Source: Haemophilus influenzae | GTDB lineage: Bacteria; Pseudomonadota; Gammaproteobacteria; Enterobacterales; Pasteurellaceae | Assembly (NCBI RefSeq): GCF_001457655.1 | Contig: NZ_LN831035.1 | Location: 1,116,001-1,180,000 of the forward strand | Length of the DNA stretch: 64,000 bases | Reading direction: 5' to 3' | Shown: piece by piece, positions 10,410-22,035 of the stretch | Position numbering within the stretch: position 1 is the stretch's first letter | Layout: each line of letters opens with the position of its first letter | Program-made: the position numbers and the translations under genes | Notes under the pieces: model-generated | Database searches by the model: none | Told to the model about the DNA's origin: nothing | Seen by the model: only the letters and a program-made list of their open reading frames with translations

Positions 10410-11318
10410 TTATGCGTCTTCTGCTGGAAAAATAAATGGATTTAATCCGCTGCGTGCGAAACCTTTTTCTTCCATTTCAATGTCTAAGAAAATAGAAGCC
10501 AAATCATCGGCTACAGGTTCTACGTAAGGATCTTTTTCTTGGAACATCATTTTCAAGTAACTTTCACAGCTACCACAGGTTTCGGCACGAACAAGCGCAA
10601 GTTCTTCATTTAATGACCACATTTCAAGTTTGTCATGACTATTACAATTGGTGCATTGTGCGCGTACCAAATTCCATTCACTTTCACATAAATTACAATG
10701 TAAGTAGCGTAAACCTTGTGATGTACCAATCTGTACAATACTTGCAACAGGTAAAGAACCACAAACAGGGCAGTGATGTAAATTTTCAGCGTTTTCAACT
10801 TGGCTATTATGGGGAATTTGTTGAGCTGCTTGTAACCAATAAAGAGAAAGTGCAGCCCAAATAAAGACGGCTTTATCACTGCTGACTAAATTAAATTCTT
10901 GTGCTAAGAGCTTATTTGCCATTTCCTCTAATTCAGCAGAAGAGGCTTTTTCAAGAAATTCAATTGTTGCAGCAATTTGCTCGTTAGCTTTGGGCTTTAT
11001 TTCATCAAGAATTTCAGTTAAGTATTCACGCCAGATACTGTCTCTCTTAAAGGTTTTGGCATTTAGTGGCTCGATAGCATTTAACTGTTCAAGCTGTTGT
11101 GGCGGTAAAGGATTTTTTTCTAACGTGGAAAGTTGGCTTTCAACTATGTCTGCAGCAAATAATAAATAATCAGATAGAGGATGATTTTGTGCTAAGTCTC
11201 TTAAACGTTTCGCTCTGCGTTGGTAAAGATTTTTAGGATTGGCAAATAAAACCGCTGGGGCTTGATATGAATTTGCTACTTGTTTAATTTCTGATTCAGA
11301 TAAGATTTTGATACTCAT
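10410..11318 (-). CDS. fdhE: Formate dehydrogenase accessory protein FdhE
   Basis: 302 residues. The C-terminal half carries the rubredoxin-like cysteine pairs CPVCGS, CNLCES, CTNCNS and CGSCES, which bind iron in FdhE. It is a cytoplasmic factor needed for assembly or maturation of respiratory formate dehydrogenase. It follows fdnI on the same strand. An inverted uptake-signal hairpin (11338-11369) lies between them, so fdhE may be expressed at a lower level than the structural genes or from its own promoter. Confidence 0.95.
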
Positions 11319-11337
11319 ATTCTCTCACTTTTATAAT

Positions 11338-11369
11338 AAAAAGTGCGGTCAATTTTAACCGCACTTTTT
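11338..11369 (-). terminator. Inverted uptake-signal hairpin between fdnI and fdhE
   Basis: AAAAAGTGCGGT (11338-11349) pairs with ACCGCACTTTTT (11358-11369). Read on the minus strand the stem ends in a T run followed by ATTAT, so it should terminate or attenuate fdnGHI transcripts before fdhE. Confidence 0.75.
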
Positions 11370-11387
11370 CTTTTTCAGGATTTCAGC

Positions 11388-12104
11388 TTATTTGCCAAAT
11401 CCTTTAAATAAGACTTTGGTTTTACCTACTTTGCCAGATTGCTCGTTGAGTAAATCTTCCTCAAGTTTTGATAAAACTTCTTCACGATACCATCTTGGGT
11501 GGTGTTTTTTCGCCCAACGAACGGTTACCCAACCTTCAACAATACCACGAATTGATCCTTTAACCCAAAATGCCATATATATATGCACTAAGATACCAGT
11601 GAATAACATAAAAGCACTTGCAGAGTGGAGTAAAATAGCAATTCGCAATACTGGGATTGAGAAGTAATGTGAAAAATATTGACGCCACATAATGATGCCA
11701 GTGACTAATAACGTTACCATTGCCAAGTTTAATGTCCAAAAGAGCATTTTTTGACCAAGGTTATATTTGCCATTATCAGCAACCGCGTGTTCATTCCCTT
11801 TAAGAACTTCAATAACACCTTTTGCCCAGCGAATATCGTTTTTTTCTGGAATATTGTGATCCCAGTACAATAACGCTAAGTAGATGAAAGCGAAGAACAT
11901 TAAAATCCCTGTAAATGGATGAATGGCGCGTGCAATTTGTGGTGTACCCAAAATTTCTGTGAGCCAAGCAAAGTCAGGGAAGAAAAATGCAACACCAGTG
12001 AACATCGTCATAAAAAAGCAAATAACCAACATCCAGTGACTGATACGTGCTGGGGTTCTATGGCGGATAACGCGAGTATCGTTGCTAATTTCAATTTTAC
12101 TCAT
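11388..12104 (-). CDS. fdnI: Formate dehydrogenase cytochrome b556 subunit (gamma)
   Basis: 238 residues from ATG 12102-12104. This start ([24 protein letters not shown]) follows a strong ribosome site, AAGGGGG. The longer in-frame start at 12161 would sit deep inside fdxH. Four hydrophobic helices and histidines (RISHW near the N-terminus, HSASAF and HIYMAFW later) fit the di-haem b subunit that passes electrons to quinone. It overlaps fdxH by 8 bases. In Haemophilus the gene is also called fdoI or fdxI. Confidence 0.93.
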   Translation of the reverse strand: MSKIEISNDTRVIRHRTPARISHWMLVICFFMTMFTGVAFFFPDFAWLTEILGTPQIARAIHPFTGILMFFAFIYLALLYWDHNIPEKNDIRWAKGVIEVLKGNEHAVADNGKYNLGQKMLFWTLNLAMVTLLVTGIIMWRQYFSHYFSIPVLRIAILLHSASAFMLFTGILVHIYMAFWVKGSIRGIVEGWVTVRWAKKHHPRWYREEVLSKLEEDLLNEQSGKVGKTKVLFKGFGK

Positions 12105-13035
12105 TATTTTCCCCCTTGGATGGTTTATTTTCTTCAAATTCGTGATGATGATCTTCCACATCTTCTTCTACATTTGGGCCAACGGTTAAGTAGTGCGCAA
12201 CTTCTGCTAGAGCTAGACCACCCATTGCAACTGCAGCGACTGGTTTCAATACATCTTTCCATAAGGTCACACTCAAATCAATTTGAGGATCTTTTGGAAG
12301 ACCATTGTAAAGCTCAGGTTTATCTGCGTGATGCAACACATACATTACGTGTGTACCGCCTACACCTGGAGGATCGTAAAGTCCTGCGTTTTCATAACCA
12401 CGGGATTTTAAATCTGCCACGCGTTGTTCTGCGTAAATTTTCATTTCTTCTTTAGAGCCGAAACGAATAGCACCTGTTGGACAGGTTTTCACGCAAGCTG
12501 GCTCTTGTCCCACAGAAACACGATCCACACAAAGAGTACATTTGTATACACGATTGTCTTCAGGATTCATTCGTGGAATATTGAATGGACAGCCTGCAAT
12601 ACAATAACCACAACCAATACATTTATCGGATTGGAAATCTACAATACCGTTAGCATATTGAATGATTGCACCGGGTGCAGGACAAGCCTTTAAACAACCA
12701 GGTTCTGTGCAGTGCATACAGCCATCTTTACGAATCAGCCATTCTAAACGATCGTTTTCTTCAACTTCGTTAAAACGCATCACCGTCCATGCTTTTGCAT
12801 CAAGATCAACTGGATTGTCATAAACCCCAACACATTGTGCATTGATATCAGAGCGAATATCATTCCACTCTGAACAACCCACTTGACAGGCTTTACATCC
12901 TATACAAGTTGAAACATCAATTAATTTTGCGACTTCAACTTTATGATCTCTCGCTTGTGGTGCTGGTGTTAAACCAGATGTTGCGGAGATTTTAATAACG
13001 TCTTGCGTTTGAACGCCTTGAGCAGTTCCAGCCAT
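12097..13035 (-). CDS. fdxH: Formate dehydrogenase iron-sulfur subunit (beta)
   Basis: 312 residues from ATG 13033-13035 (MAGTAQGV), preceded by GGGAGG. The longer frame to 13059 overlaps fdnG and lacks a ribosome site. Four ferredoxin-type cysteine groups are visible ([39 protein letters not shown] with CVKTC), so four [4Fe-4S] clusters. A C-terminal membrane helix ([18 protein letters not shown]) anchors the subunit on the periplasmic side. It carries electrons from the FdnG active site to FdnI. Confidence 0.95.
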   Translation of the reverse strand: MAGTAQGVQTQDVIKISATSGLTPAPQARDHKVEVAKLIDVSTCIGCKACQVGCSEWNDIRSDINAQCVGVYDNPVDLDAKAWTVMRFNEVEENDRLEWLIRKDGCMHCTEPGCLKACPAPGAIIQYANGIVDFQSDKCIGCGYCIAGCPFNIPRMNPEDNRVYKCTLCVDRVSVGQEPACVKTCPTGAIRFGSKEEMKIYAEQRVADLKSRGYENAGLYDPPGVGGTHVMYVLHHADKPELYNGLPKDPQIDLSVTLWKDVLKPVAAVAMGGLALAEVAHYLTVGPNVEEDVEDHHHEFEENKPSKGENNE

Positions 13036-13036
13036 A

Positions 13037-16000
13037 TTATGCCTCCCCAACTTTTTCAATATTTACCAAGAATGTTTTGTATTCTGGTGTTTGCGTGATT
13101 GCCTCACCCCAAGATGGTGTTAAGGTATTCGTAGAGAATCCACGGTTACCTTTGCCATTTAATGCCTTCATATTCCAGTGAATTGGAAGACCTATATGGT
13201 GTACGACACGTCCATCAATTTCGAGATCTTTAAGACGTTTTGTAACCACGGCGACCGCTTTAATATAGCCACGACGAGAAGTAATTTTTACCATATCGCC
13301 TTTTTGGATGCCTTTTTCTGCCGCTAATTTTTCGCCAATTTCCACAAATTGTTGTGGTTGTGCGATGATATTTAATGCAGATTGTGCAGTCCAGCTGTGG
13401 AAATGCTCGGTTAAACGATAAGTTGTTGCTACAAATGGATACTCTTTATTTGAACCAATAAATTCACGATCTTCTTTATAGATACGTAAAGTTGGATCGG
13501 TCACTACATTTGGATGAAGTGGGTTTGTATCAATTGGGCTTTCAACTGGTTCATAGTGTTCTGGCATTGGGCCATTTGCAATTTTATCAACGGCAAATAA
13601 ACGTCCTACGCCTTCTGCGGACATAATGAACGGCCCAGTATCAGAACCTGGTGGTTGCGTGCCGTAGTCAGCAATATCAAACCAGTTCCAGTTTTTACCG
13701 TTCCATTTGATTAATTGGCGGTTTTTATCCCAAGGATTACCATTGATATCTAATGATGCACGGCTATAAAGTACGCGGCGGTTTGCAGGCCATGCAAAGC
13801 CCCAGCCAATAGTACAACCTAAACCCGATGGATCTGAATTATCGCGATTAGCAGTTTGGTTGCCTTTTTCAGTCCATTGACCAACATATAACCAGTTACC
13901 TGATGTTGTTGTACCATCATCACGTAAATGTGCAAATCCATTGAGTAATTGACCTTTCTTGTACATCAAGTTACCGTTTGGATCATAAAGATCTTCAAGT
14001 GCGTAACCGTTTAATTCTTTGGCTAATTCAAGCGCACTTGGTGAGTGTGGTTGAGCATAATTCCAAGTCATTGCTTCAAAAGATTCAATGCCTTGACCAC
14101 CCTCTTTTTTATAAAGTTCGTGCATTTCTTCGCGTAGCATAGAAAGAATATCAACATCAGGTAAGGCTTCTCCCGGTTGATCGCAACCTTTCCAGTGCCA
14201 TTGAGCCCAGCGACCAGAATTAACGATTGATCCTTCTTCTTCTGCGAAACAAGTAGTTGGTAAACGGAAAACTTCTGTTTGAATTTCCGCAGGATTTACA
14301 TCATTTGACTCACCAAAATTTCTCCAAAATTCTGATGATTCAGTTTGTAATGGATCCATAACGACTAAGTATTTCAGTTTACTCATACCAGATAACGTTT
14401 TATTTTTATTTGGTAGTGCATTTAATACGTTAAAACCTTGTAAAATCCAACCGTGTAATTTGCCTTCATTCATCAATTTAACGTGAGTAATCGGATCATA
14501 TAAGCGATCTGCTTTTGGTAAGAAATCGAATCCCCAGCCATTTTCCTTAGTGGCATTATCTCCGTAGAAAGTTTTCATCATACTAACAAAGAATTTTGAA
14601 GTATGACGATAATAGTTCACTTGGTTTGGAACGATATCTTTTGGTGTAATTGCGTTAATGTATTGATCGTAAGAGGTATCTCTATCGTTTGGCAAACGCA
14701 TATAACCTGGTAAAGACATTGGCAATAAGCCCATATCTGTCGTACCTTGCACATTGGAGTGTCCACGTAATGCGTTAATACCGCCACCTGGCATCCCCAT
14801 ATTACCTAAAAGTAACTGGATTATCGCCATTGAGCGAATATTTTGTGTACCGATTGAATGCTCTGTAAAACCTAATGCATATAGATGCGTCATCGTTTTA
14901 TTTGGCACAGAGGTTTTACCAATTTCTTCACAGATTTGTAAGAAGAGTTTTTGTTTTACGCCTGTAATACGTTCAACCATTTCTGGGGTATAACGAGAAA
15001 CGTGCTCTTTTAAGATGTTAATGACACAACGAGGATGTTGTAATGTCATATCACGTTTAGCGTGACCATTTTCATCAAATTGGTAGTTCCATTTAGATTT
15101 ATCGTAGTTACGTTTTTCTTCGTTATACCCTACAAATAAACCATCTTCAAATTTGAAACCTTCATCAATTAAGAATGATGCGTTGGTATAGTGTTTAACA
15201 TATTCGTGTTGAATTTGGTTTGTTTCCAATAGGTAACGGATCACGCCCATTAAGAACGTAATATCAGAACCAGAACGAATTGGCGCATGAAGATCAGCAA
15301 CGGATGCTGTACGGTTAAAACGCGGATCAATAACGATGATTTTCGCACCGTTTTTCTTCGCTTCAATTGCCCAACGGAAGCCAACAGGATGGGCTTCTGC
15401 AGGGTTACCGCCTTGAACGATGATTAAGTTGGCATTTTTAATATCAACCCAGTTATTTGTCATGGCACCGCGACCAAATGATGGAGCAAGACTTGCTACC
15501 GTTGGTCCGTGTCAAGTATTCGCTTGGTTACATACTGGCACCATACCGAGCATTCTAATCCACTTTTGTGTTAATAACGCAGCTTCATTGCTCATTGCTG
15601 ATGCAGTCATAATTCCTGTCGTTGCCCAACGATTAACCGTTTTTCCATTTGAATCTTTTTCAACAAAGTTGGCATCTCGGTCATCTTTCATTAAACGAGC
15701 AATACGTTTAATGGCATCTTTCCAAGAAATTCGTTCCCATTTATCAGAACCTGGCGCACGATATTGAGGATATAAAGAACGGCTTTCACTATTGACATAA
15801 TCGAGTGAGCCAGCACCTTTCGGGCAAAGCGCACCACGACTGACTGGATGATCTGGATCACCCTCAATATGAAAGAGTTTTGAACGAGTATTTGTGCCAG
15901 TATGGCTGCTTAATGAATTGTAAGGTTTGCCTGTGCTATATAACAACATACCGCAACTTACAGCGCAATATGTACAGGTGTTACGGGATTCAAACGCGCG

Positions 16001-16123
16001 TAATAATTTATATTCGCGTGGCGCAGCTAATACGTTTGCTGGAGCAAAGCCCAACATTGCAGCTGACGTTCCCGCCATACCTCCTGCACAGATCTTGAAG
16101 AATTTTCTTCTTGAGACCTGCAT
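13037..16123 (-). CDS. fdnG: Selenocysteine formate dehydrogenase, catalytic alpha subunit
   Basis: One gene of 1028 residues read through an in-frame TGA at 15512-15514 (residue 204), which encodes selenocysteine; conceptually two ORFs otherwise. The start ATG at 16121-16123 follows AAGGAG and begins [15 protein letters not shown], a twin-arginine (Tat) signal. The N-terminal part has the CTYCAVSCG iron-sulfur motif and the rest is a molybdopterin oxidoreductase. It oxidises formate to CO2 in the periplasm. A SECIS-like hairpin follows the TGA. An in-frame TTG seven codons upstream lacks a ribosome site. Decoding needs selA-selD, which are not in the window. Confidence 0.95.
15483..15514 (-). 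promoter_or_regulatory. Selenocysteine UGA codon and SECIS hairpin in fdnG
   Basis: TGA at 15512-15514 is followed on the minus strand, 11 bases later, by GGTAGCAAGTCTTGCTCC (15500-15483). It folds as GG/CC, a bulged U, AGCA/UGCU, and the loop AGUCU. That is the layout of the enterobacterial fdhF/fdnG SECIS (bulged U, GGUCU loop) recognised by SelB. The context CAAGCGAATAC-UGA-CACGG encodes QANT-U-HG. Confidence 0.9.
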
Positions 16124-16323
16124 AATCACTCCTTTCAACAACAAGTTGTTGAGATATTATAGATAGTAATAAAATTCGTTTAGTAGCTAGATTATGTTGA
16201 TTTCGTTAAAATAACACTCTCTAGTATATAAATCATCGTAAAAACGTTGATTTATTGGATGGCTAGAGTAACGATTTTTTAACGATAAATCCATAATCAA
16301 ATGACATTAGCTTCAACAAATAT

Positions 16324-16339
16324 TGTGATCTAGATCATA
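16324..16339. promoter_or_regulatory. CRP-like site between fdnG and fdhD
   Basis: TGTGATCTAGATCATA matches TGTGA-N6-TCACA at nine of ten defined bases. It lies in the 270-base divergent region, 55 bases before fdhD and 201 before fdnG. A regulator binding here could serve either gene. No perfect FNR box was found nearby. Confidence 0.5.
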
Positions 16340-16393
16340 AATATAAAAATAATTTAACAGACTTTTTACATTTAACTAATGGACTGGTAATAA

Positions 16394-17206
16394 ATGCAGT
16401 GCTGGATTCGACAAACTATCAACTTTTTTAGAAAGACAAAAAATACAGAAAAATTGACCGCACTTTTGCAACAAAAAGAGGACATACTGGCTGTTGAGAT
16501 GCCAGTTTCTTTAGTATATAACGGGATTTCTCACGCAGTTATGATGTGTTCCCCAAACAATTTAGAGGATTTTGCTTTAGGCTTTTCTATAACAGAGGGA
16601 ATTATTGATAAACCAGAAGATATTTATGGCATTGATGTTGTAGAAGTTTGCAATGGTATTGAAGTGCAAATTGAACTTTCCAGCCGTAAATTTATGGCAT
16701 TAAAAGAGCATCGTCGTAATCTTACGGGGCGTACAGGCTGTGGTATTTGTGGTACAGAACAATTGAATCAAGTATATAAAACTTTTCCAAAATTAGACTG
16801 TACTTTTCAATTTGATTTAAATTTGCTAGATAGTTGTCTTATTGATCTTCAAAAAAATCAATTACTTGGATGTAAAACTGGTGCTACCCATGCTTGTGCA
16901 TTTTTCGATTTATATGGAAATATGTTAGCTATTTACGAAGATGTAGGTCGCCACGTTGCGTTAGATAAATTGCTTGGTTGGCACGCAAAATCGGGTAAGC
17001 CTAGAGGTTTTATTTTAGCCTCCAGTCGAGCGAGTTATGAAATGGTGCAAAAAACAGTGGCTTGCGGGGTGGAAATGTTAGTCACGATTTCCGCCGCAAC
17101 GGATTTAGCAGTAACAATGGCAGAGAAACATAATTTGACTTTAATTGGTTTTGCTAGGGAAGGAAAAGGAAATATTTATAGTGGGCATCAACGACTTCAC
17201 AATTAA
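16394..17206 (+). CDS. fdhD: Formate dehydrogenase sulfurtransferase FdhD
   Basis: 270 residues. FdhD transfers sulfur from IscS to the molybdenum-bis-MGD cofactor before insertion into formate dehydrogenase. The catalytic cysteine loop [13 protein letters not shown] (C116, C119) is intact, as is the nucleotide-like pocket [10 protein letters not shown] with [10 protein letters not shown]. It is divergent from fdnG, sharing an upstream region with a CRP-like site. An uptake signal at 16457 falls in codons 22-24, in the variable N-terminus. Confidence 0.95.
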   Translation: MQCWIRQTINFFRKTKNTEKLTALLQQKEDILAVEMPVSLVYNGISHAVMMCSPNNLEDFALGFSITEGIIDKPEDIYGIDVVEVCNGIEVQIELSSRKFMALKEHRRNLTGRTGCGICGTEQLNQVYKTFPKLDCTFQFDLNLLDSCLIDLQKNQLLGCKTGATHACAFFDLYGNMLAIYEDVGRHVALDKLLGWHAKSGKPRGFILASSRASYEMVQKTVACGVEMLVTISAATDLAVTMAEKHNLTLIGFAREGKGNIYSGHQRLHN

Positions 17207-17467
17207 CCCCAACTAAGAGCGAGAGATTTGAGGTTTTGTGTTGATTAAGGAAATAGCGTGATTTGTCTCTTTGTATGTTAAAAATAGAGTAAATTAGCGG
17301 TAAACATAAATTATGTAATCTAAATTTAGGGGATTGGTGGGTTTATTATTGTATAATTCCCCTCATTTTTATACATACAAAAGTGGTCATAAGCCCACCC
17401 GTTTGTTATATGTATTCAATAAGTGCAAAAGTGCGGTTAGAAATTGAAAAGAATTTAGGAGAATAGA

Positions 17468-17932
17468 ATGGGAAGTGTATTGGTTGATTTGCAAATTGCC
17501 ACAGAAAATATAGAGGGTTTGCCAACAGAAGAGCAGATTGTGCAGTGGGCAACAGGTGCTGTTCAACCAGAAGGGAATGAAGTCGAAATGACGGTGCGTA
17601 TTGTGGATGAAGCCGAAAGCCATGAATTAAATTTAACTTATCGTGGAAAGGATCGCCCGACTAACGTGCTTTCATTTCCATTTGAATGCCCCGATGAGGT
17701 GGAGTTGCCATTGTTAGGGGATCTCGTTATTTGTCGTCAAGTCGTGGAGCGAGAAGCTGCAGAACAAGAGAAACCATTAATGGCGCATTGGGCGCATATG
17801 GTCGTGCATGGTTGTTTACATTTACTCGGTTATGATCATATTGAAGACGATGAAGCGGAAGAAATGGAAAGTTTAGAAACCCAAATTATGCAAGGATTAG
17901 GCTTTGATGATCCTTATTTAGCAGAGAAATAA
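17468..17932 (+). CDS. ybeY: Endoribonuclease YbeY (16S rRNA maturation factor)
   Basis: 154 residues. The zinc-binding signature [11 protein letters not shown] gives ligands H114, H118 and H124, the same numbers as in E. coli. YbeY acts in 16S rRNA 3'-end maturation and ribosome quality control. The ribosome site TTTAGGAGAAT precedes the ATG. The 261 bases upstream (17207-17467) contain no gene, only an uptake signal at 17429 and a weak G/C inverted repeat. A Cof-type phosphatase follows 15-18 bases later. Confidence 0.95.
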   Translation: MGSVLVDLQIATENIEGLPTEEQIVQWATGAVQPEGNEVEMTVRIVDEAESHELNLTYRGKDRPTNVLSFPFECPDEVELPLLGDLVICRQVVEREAAEQEKPLMAHWAHMVVHGCLHLLGYDHIEDDEAEEMESLETQIMQGLGFDDPYLAEK

Positions 17933-17950
17933 TCTTTATTCGGAGTAATG

Positions 17951-18736
17951 ATGTATAAAGCAGTATTTAGTGATTTTGATGGCACCTTATTAACCTCTCA
18001 ACATACCATTTCCCCTCGAACTGTTGCGGTAATTAAGCGTTTAACGGCGAATGGCATTCCTTTTGTGCCAATTTCGGCGCGTTCTCCTCTAGGTATTTTG
18101 CCTTATTGGAAACAGCTTGAAACGAATAATGTGCTTGTTGCATTTAGTGGCGCGCTTATTTTGAACCAAAATCTCGAACCAATTTATAGCGTACAAATCG
18201 ATCCAAAAGATATTTTAGAGATTAATACCGTTTTGGCGGAACATCCTTTGCTTGGCGTGAATTATTATACAAATAATGATTGCCATGCTCGTGACGTAGA
18301 AAATAAATGGGTGATTTATGAATGCAGCGTGACCAAAATTGAGATTCATCCTTTTGATGAAGTAGCGACAAGTTCGCCACATAAAATTCAAATTATTGGG
18401 GAAGCAGAAGAAATCATTGAGATTGAAGTTCTTTTAAAGAAAAAATTTCCACATTTAAGTATTTGCCGTTCCCACGCTAATTTTTTAGAGGTAATGCACA
18501 AGAATGCAACCAAAGGAAGTGCGGTGCGTTTTTTGGAAGATTATTTTGGCGTACAAACCAATGAAGTGATTGCATTTGGCGATAATTTTAATGATTTGGA
18601 TATGCTACAACACGCAGGACTTGGGGTGGCAATGGGAAATGCGCCAGATGAAATTAAACAAGCGGCAAATGTGATTACGGCAACCAATAATGAAGATGGA
18701 CTTGCATTGATTTTAGAAGAAAAGTTTCCTGAATAA
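17951..18736 (+). CDS. Cof-type HAD-superfamily sugar/nucleotide phosphatase
   Basis: 261 residues from ATG 17951; the ATG at 17948 is only 3 bases from the CGGAG ribosome site, so the second is likelier. HAD motif I is SDFDGTLL (D8 nucleophile, D10). The C-terminal motif FGDNFNDLDML supplies the magnesium-binding acids. The type IIB cap between them is typical of the Cof/YbiV/YidA group, which hydrolyse phosphosugars, PLP or FMN. The substrate cannot be fixed from sequence. It is probably co-transcribed with ybeY. Confidence 0.88.
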   Translation: MYKAVFSDFDGTLLTSQHTISPRTVAVIKRLTANGIPFVPISARSPLGILPYWKQLETNNVLVAFSGALILNQNLEPIYSVQIDPKDILEINTVLAEHPLLGVNYYTNNDCHARDVENKWVIYECSVTKIEIHPFDEVATSSPHKIQIIGEAEEIIEIEVLLKKKFPHLSICRSHANFLEVMHKNATKGSAVRFLEDYFGVQTNEVIAFGDNFNDLDMLQHAGLGVAMGNAPDEIKQAANVITATNNEDGLALILEEKFPE

Positions 18737-18745
18737 TTAGAAAAG

Positions 18746-18769
18746 AAAGGCTCTCAATTGAGAGCCTTT
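18746..18769. terminator. Bidirectional terminator between the Cof phosphatase and acyl-CoA synthetase
   Basis: Perfect palindrome: AAAGGCTCTC (18746-18755), AATT, GAGAGCCTTT (18760-18769). The genes on both sides converge on it. Confidence 0.8.
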
Positions 18770-18772
18770 TGG

Positions 18773-20596
18773 TTATGCTTCTTGTGAATGATACATTGCT
18801 TCAATTTGCTTGCGATAACGTTCCAAAATCACTTTTCTACGCAATTTTAATGTTGGTGTAATTTCGCCTAATTTAATGCTGAATGCTTGAGAGAGTAGCG
18901 TGAATTTCTTTACTTGCTCAAAGTGAGCCAATTCTTTTTGCACCGCATTAATACGTTGCTCAAACATTTTCAGAATGTCAGAATTTTTTAATAATTCTAA
19001 ACGGTCATGATATTTAATATTGATCTGTTTAGCGTACTCTTCCAAACTATCAAAGCAAGGCACAATCAGTGCGGACACATATTTTTTCGCATCTGCGATG
19101 ATTGCAATTTGTTCGATAAATTTATCTTTACCGATTTTGCTTTCGATATATTGTGGCGCGATATATTTACCGTTTGAGGTTTTCATTAATTCTTTGATAC
19201 GATCGGTAATAAATAAATTTCCTTGTTCGTCAAACTCTCCCGCATCGCCAGTTTTTAAGAAACCATCTTTTGTGAAGGCTTGAGCCGTTTCTTCTGGCTT
19301 CTTGTAATAGCCTTTCATTACCATTTTGCCACGCACGAGGATTTCATTATTTTCCCCAATTTTAACTTCCGCTTTTGGCATGAGTGTGCCGATTGAATTT
19401 GGGTTAAATTGGAAATCATGCCAGCAAGAAACGGTTGCGGTTGTTTCTGTCATGCCATAGCCTAATTTGATGTTGATACCAATGGCGTGGAAAAATAACC
19501 CAATAGCCGGTTCTAATTTTGCTCCTCCGCAAGGCATCATTTTTATACGCCCACCCAATAATTGGCGAAGTTTTGAGAGTACTAATTTATCCGCTAAAGC
19601 AAATTGTTTCTTCAATAAGAACGGAATAGCTTTGTTATTCGCACGTAAATCAAAATGTTTTTGTCCTACAGAAATTGTCCAATGGAACATTATTTGGCGA
19701 AGTTTTGGTGCTTTTTGAACTTTATCCAGCACGGCTGCATAAATTTTTTCGTAAAAACGTGGGACGGCACACATTAAAGTTGGGCGAATTTCCGTTAAAG
19801 CTGACCGTACTTGATTGGTGTCTTCTAAATAGCAAAGTATTGCGCCTCTATGAAGAATATAAGCCGCCCATGCCCGTTCAAAAATATGAGAGAATGGTAA
19901 AAAAGAAAGTGAAATATCCTGATCTGTCACATTAAGTGAAAGATCGTGCGTTTCTAATTGATGCGCGAGATTAGCGTAATCTAACATGACACCTTTAGGC
20001 TCTCCCGTTGTGCCTGAGGTATAAATAATCGTAAATAAATCCGATAATTGTTTTTGGTTTAAGCGTTGAGTCAGTTCATCTTGTTGGGCGTTTGAACCTG
20101 TTTCAATAAAACTTTCCCAAGTGCAAGAAAGAGGATCTTGTTGTAATTGAATTGTAGATTTCATTGCCACAATTTTTTGTAATTTTGGACAATGATGAGC
20201 AATTTCCAATGCTTGATCGTATTGCTCTTGATCGCCGACGAAGAGAATTTTTACATCGGCGTGATTTAGGATAAATTCTGCTTGCTGGGCTGTATTGGTT
20301 GAGTAAATAGGCACTGTGATTGCTCGAATTTGTAAGGTTGCAATGTCAGCGATTGTCCAACGTTCCATATTATGGGCAAAAATGGCGATTTTATCTTGTA
20401 CGTCAATATTGTGAGTAAGCAATGCTCGAGAAAGTTGATTGAGTTGCTCTTGAAAATTTTTCCAAGAAATGTCTCGCCACAAGCCGTGTTCTTTATAGCG
20501 AAGTGCGGTCATATTTGCACGAGTCTTGGCTTGTTGTTGAATACGATGAACAAAATGGAGATCGAGATTCATATTAACCCTATTTTTTGATTTCAT
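18773..20596 (-). CDS. Long-chain acyl-CoA synthetase (AMP-forming)
   Basis: Up to 607 residues. An alternative start at 20572 ([16 protein letters not shown], 599 residues) has a somewhat better ribosome site (AGGG) and fits family N-termini. AMP-binding motifs are [14 protein letters not shown] and [12 protein letters not shown], with the adenylation motif [21 protein letters not shown]. It activates fatty acids as CoA thioesters at the inner membrane. The long form with a KxxRR-rich C-terminus resembles the FAA1/Fadd15 subgroup rather than E. coli FadD. It is followed by gapA upstream on the same strand, with a terminator between. Confidence 0.9.
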   Translation of the reverse strand: MKSKNRVNMNLDLHFVHRIQQQAKTRANMTALRYKEHGLWRDISWKNFQEQLNQLSRALLTHNIDVQDKIAIFAHNMERWTIADIATLQIRAITVPIYSTNTAQQAEFILNHADVKILFVGDQEQYDQALEIAHHCPKLQKIVAMKSTIQLQQDPLSCTWESFIETGSNAQQDELTQRLNQKQLSDLFTIIYTSGTTGEPKGVMLDYANLAHQLETHDLSLNVTDQDISLSFLPFSHIFERAWAAYILHRGAILCYLEDTNQVRSALTEIRPTLMCAVPRFYEKIYAAVLDKVQKAPKLRQIMFHWTISVGQKHFDLRANNKAIPFLLKKQFALADKLVLSKLRQLLGGRIKMMPCGGAKLEPAIGLFFHAIGINIKLGYGMTETTATVSCWHDFQFNPNSIGTLMPKAEVKIGENNEILVRGKMVMKGYYKKPEETAQAFTKDGFLKTGDAGEFDEQGNLFITDRIKELMKTSNGKYIAPQYIESKIGKDKFIEQIAIIADAKKYVSALIVPCFDSLEEYAKQINIKYHDRLELLKNSDILKMFEQRINAVQKELAHFEQVKKFTLLSQAFSIKLGEITPTLKLRRKVILERYRKQIEAMYHSQEA

Positions 20597-20722
20597 TGAG
20601 CGAACAGTTGTGCGCTAATATAATCTTAAATAGGAATAAAAGCTAGAAGAATATTGATTGTTTTAAATTATTTTTAGTGATCCCTTGTTCATTTTTAGAG
20701 CGTAAACTAAATTCTAGATAAT

Positions 20723-20746
20723 AAAAAACCGCTCTGAAGAGCGGTT
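20723..20746 (-). terminator. gapA intrinsic terminator
   Basis: AACCGCTCT (20727-20735) pairs with AGAGCGGTT (20738-20746). On the minus strand the stem is followed by TTTTTTAT, directly after the gapA stop. Confidence 0.85.
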
Positions 20747-20765
20747 AATTTTTTCAAAGTTTTAA

Positions 20766-21803
<1,038 letters not shown>

Positions 21804-21864
21804 TTAAGTTAAACAAATCTGTTTGCTTTGAGTAATACTGCTCACTCAGTAAGACAACGCACAG

Positions 21865-21893
21865 AGTATAGCACGAGCATTTTTATAAAACTA
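21865..21893 (-). promoter_or_regulatory. gapA: Probable gapA promoter
   Basis: Minus-strand -10 TATACT (21870-21865) and a poor -35 TAGTTT (21893-21888) are 17 bases apart. A weak -35 with a CRP-like box at about -61.5 is the layout of a class I activated promoter. Confidence 0.5.
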
Positions 21894-21911
21894 TAAACCC
21901 TACTACTTTTT

Positions 21912-21927
21912 TGTGATCTATATCAAA
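21912..21927. promoter_or_regulatory. CRP-like site upstream of gapA
   Basis: TGTGATCTATATCAAA matches the CRP consensus at nine of ten defined bases. Its centre (21919.5) is 61.5 bases from the start point predicted by the gapA -10 box. The same site is 109 bases ahead of gmk, so a role there cannot be excluded. Confidence 0.5.
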
Positions 21928-22035
21928 TCATCATTAGAATGAAAAAGTACCGTAAAAAATCACCGCACTTTTGATGATTTTTTATAGAGAAATCTGCATA
22001 ATAGACTGAAGTTGTTAGAGAAGGTTAAATATTCT

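Noticed and set aside
10610..10879. Frames on both strands inside fdhE (83 and 89 codons)
   Set aside because: Shadows of the cysteine-rich coding sequence of fdhE; composition is unlike a protein and no starts are supported.
12424..12693. Plus-strand frame opposite fdxH
   Set aside because: Antisense shadow of the ferredoxin motifs, rich in T, H and C from complement codons.
15420..15767. Plus-strand frame of 115 codons across the fdnG selenocysteine site
   Set aside because: Antisense to a well-supported enzyme gene and unrelated to any family I know.
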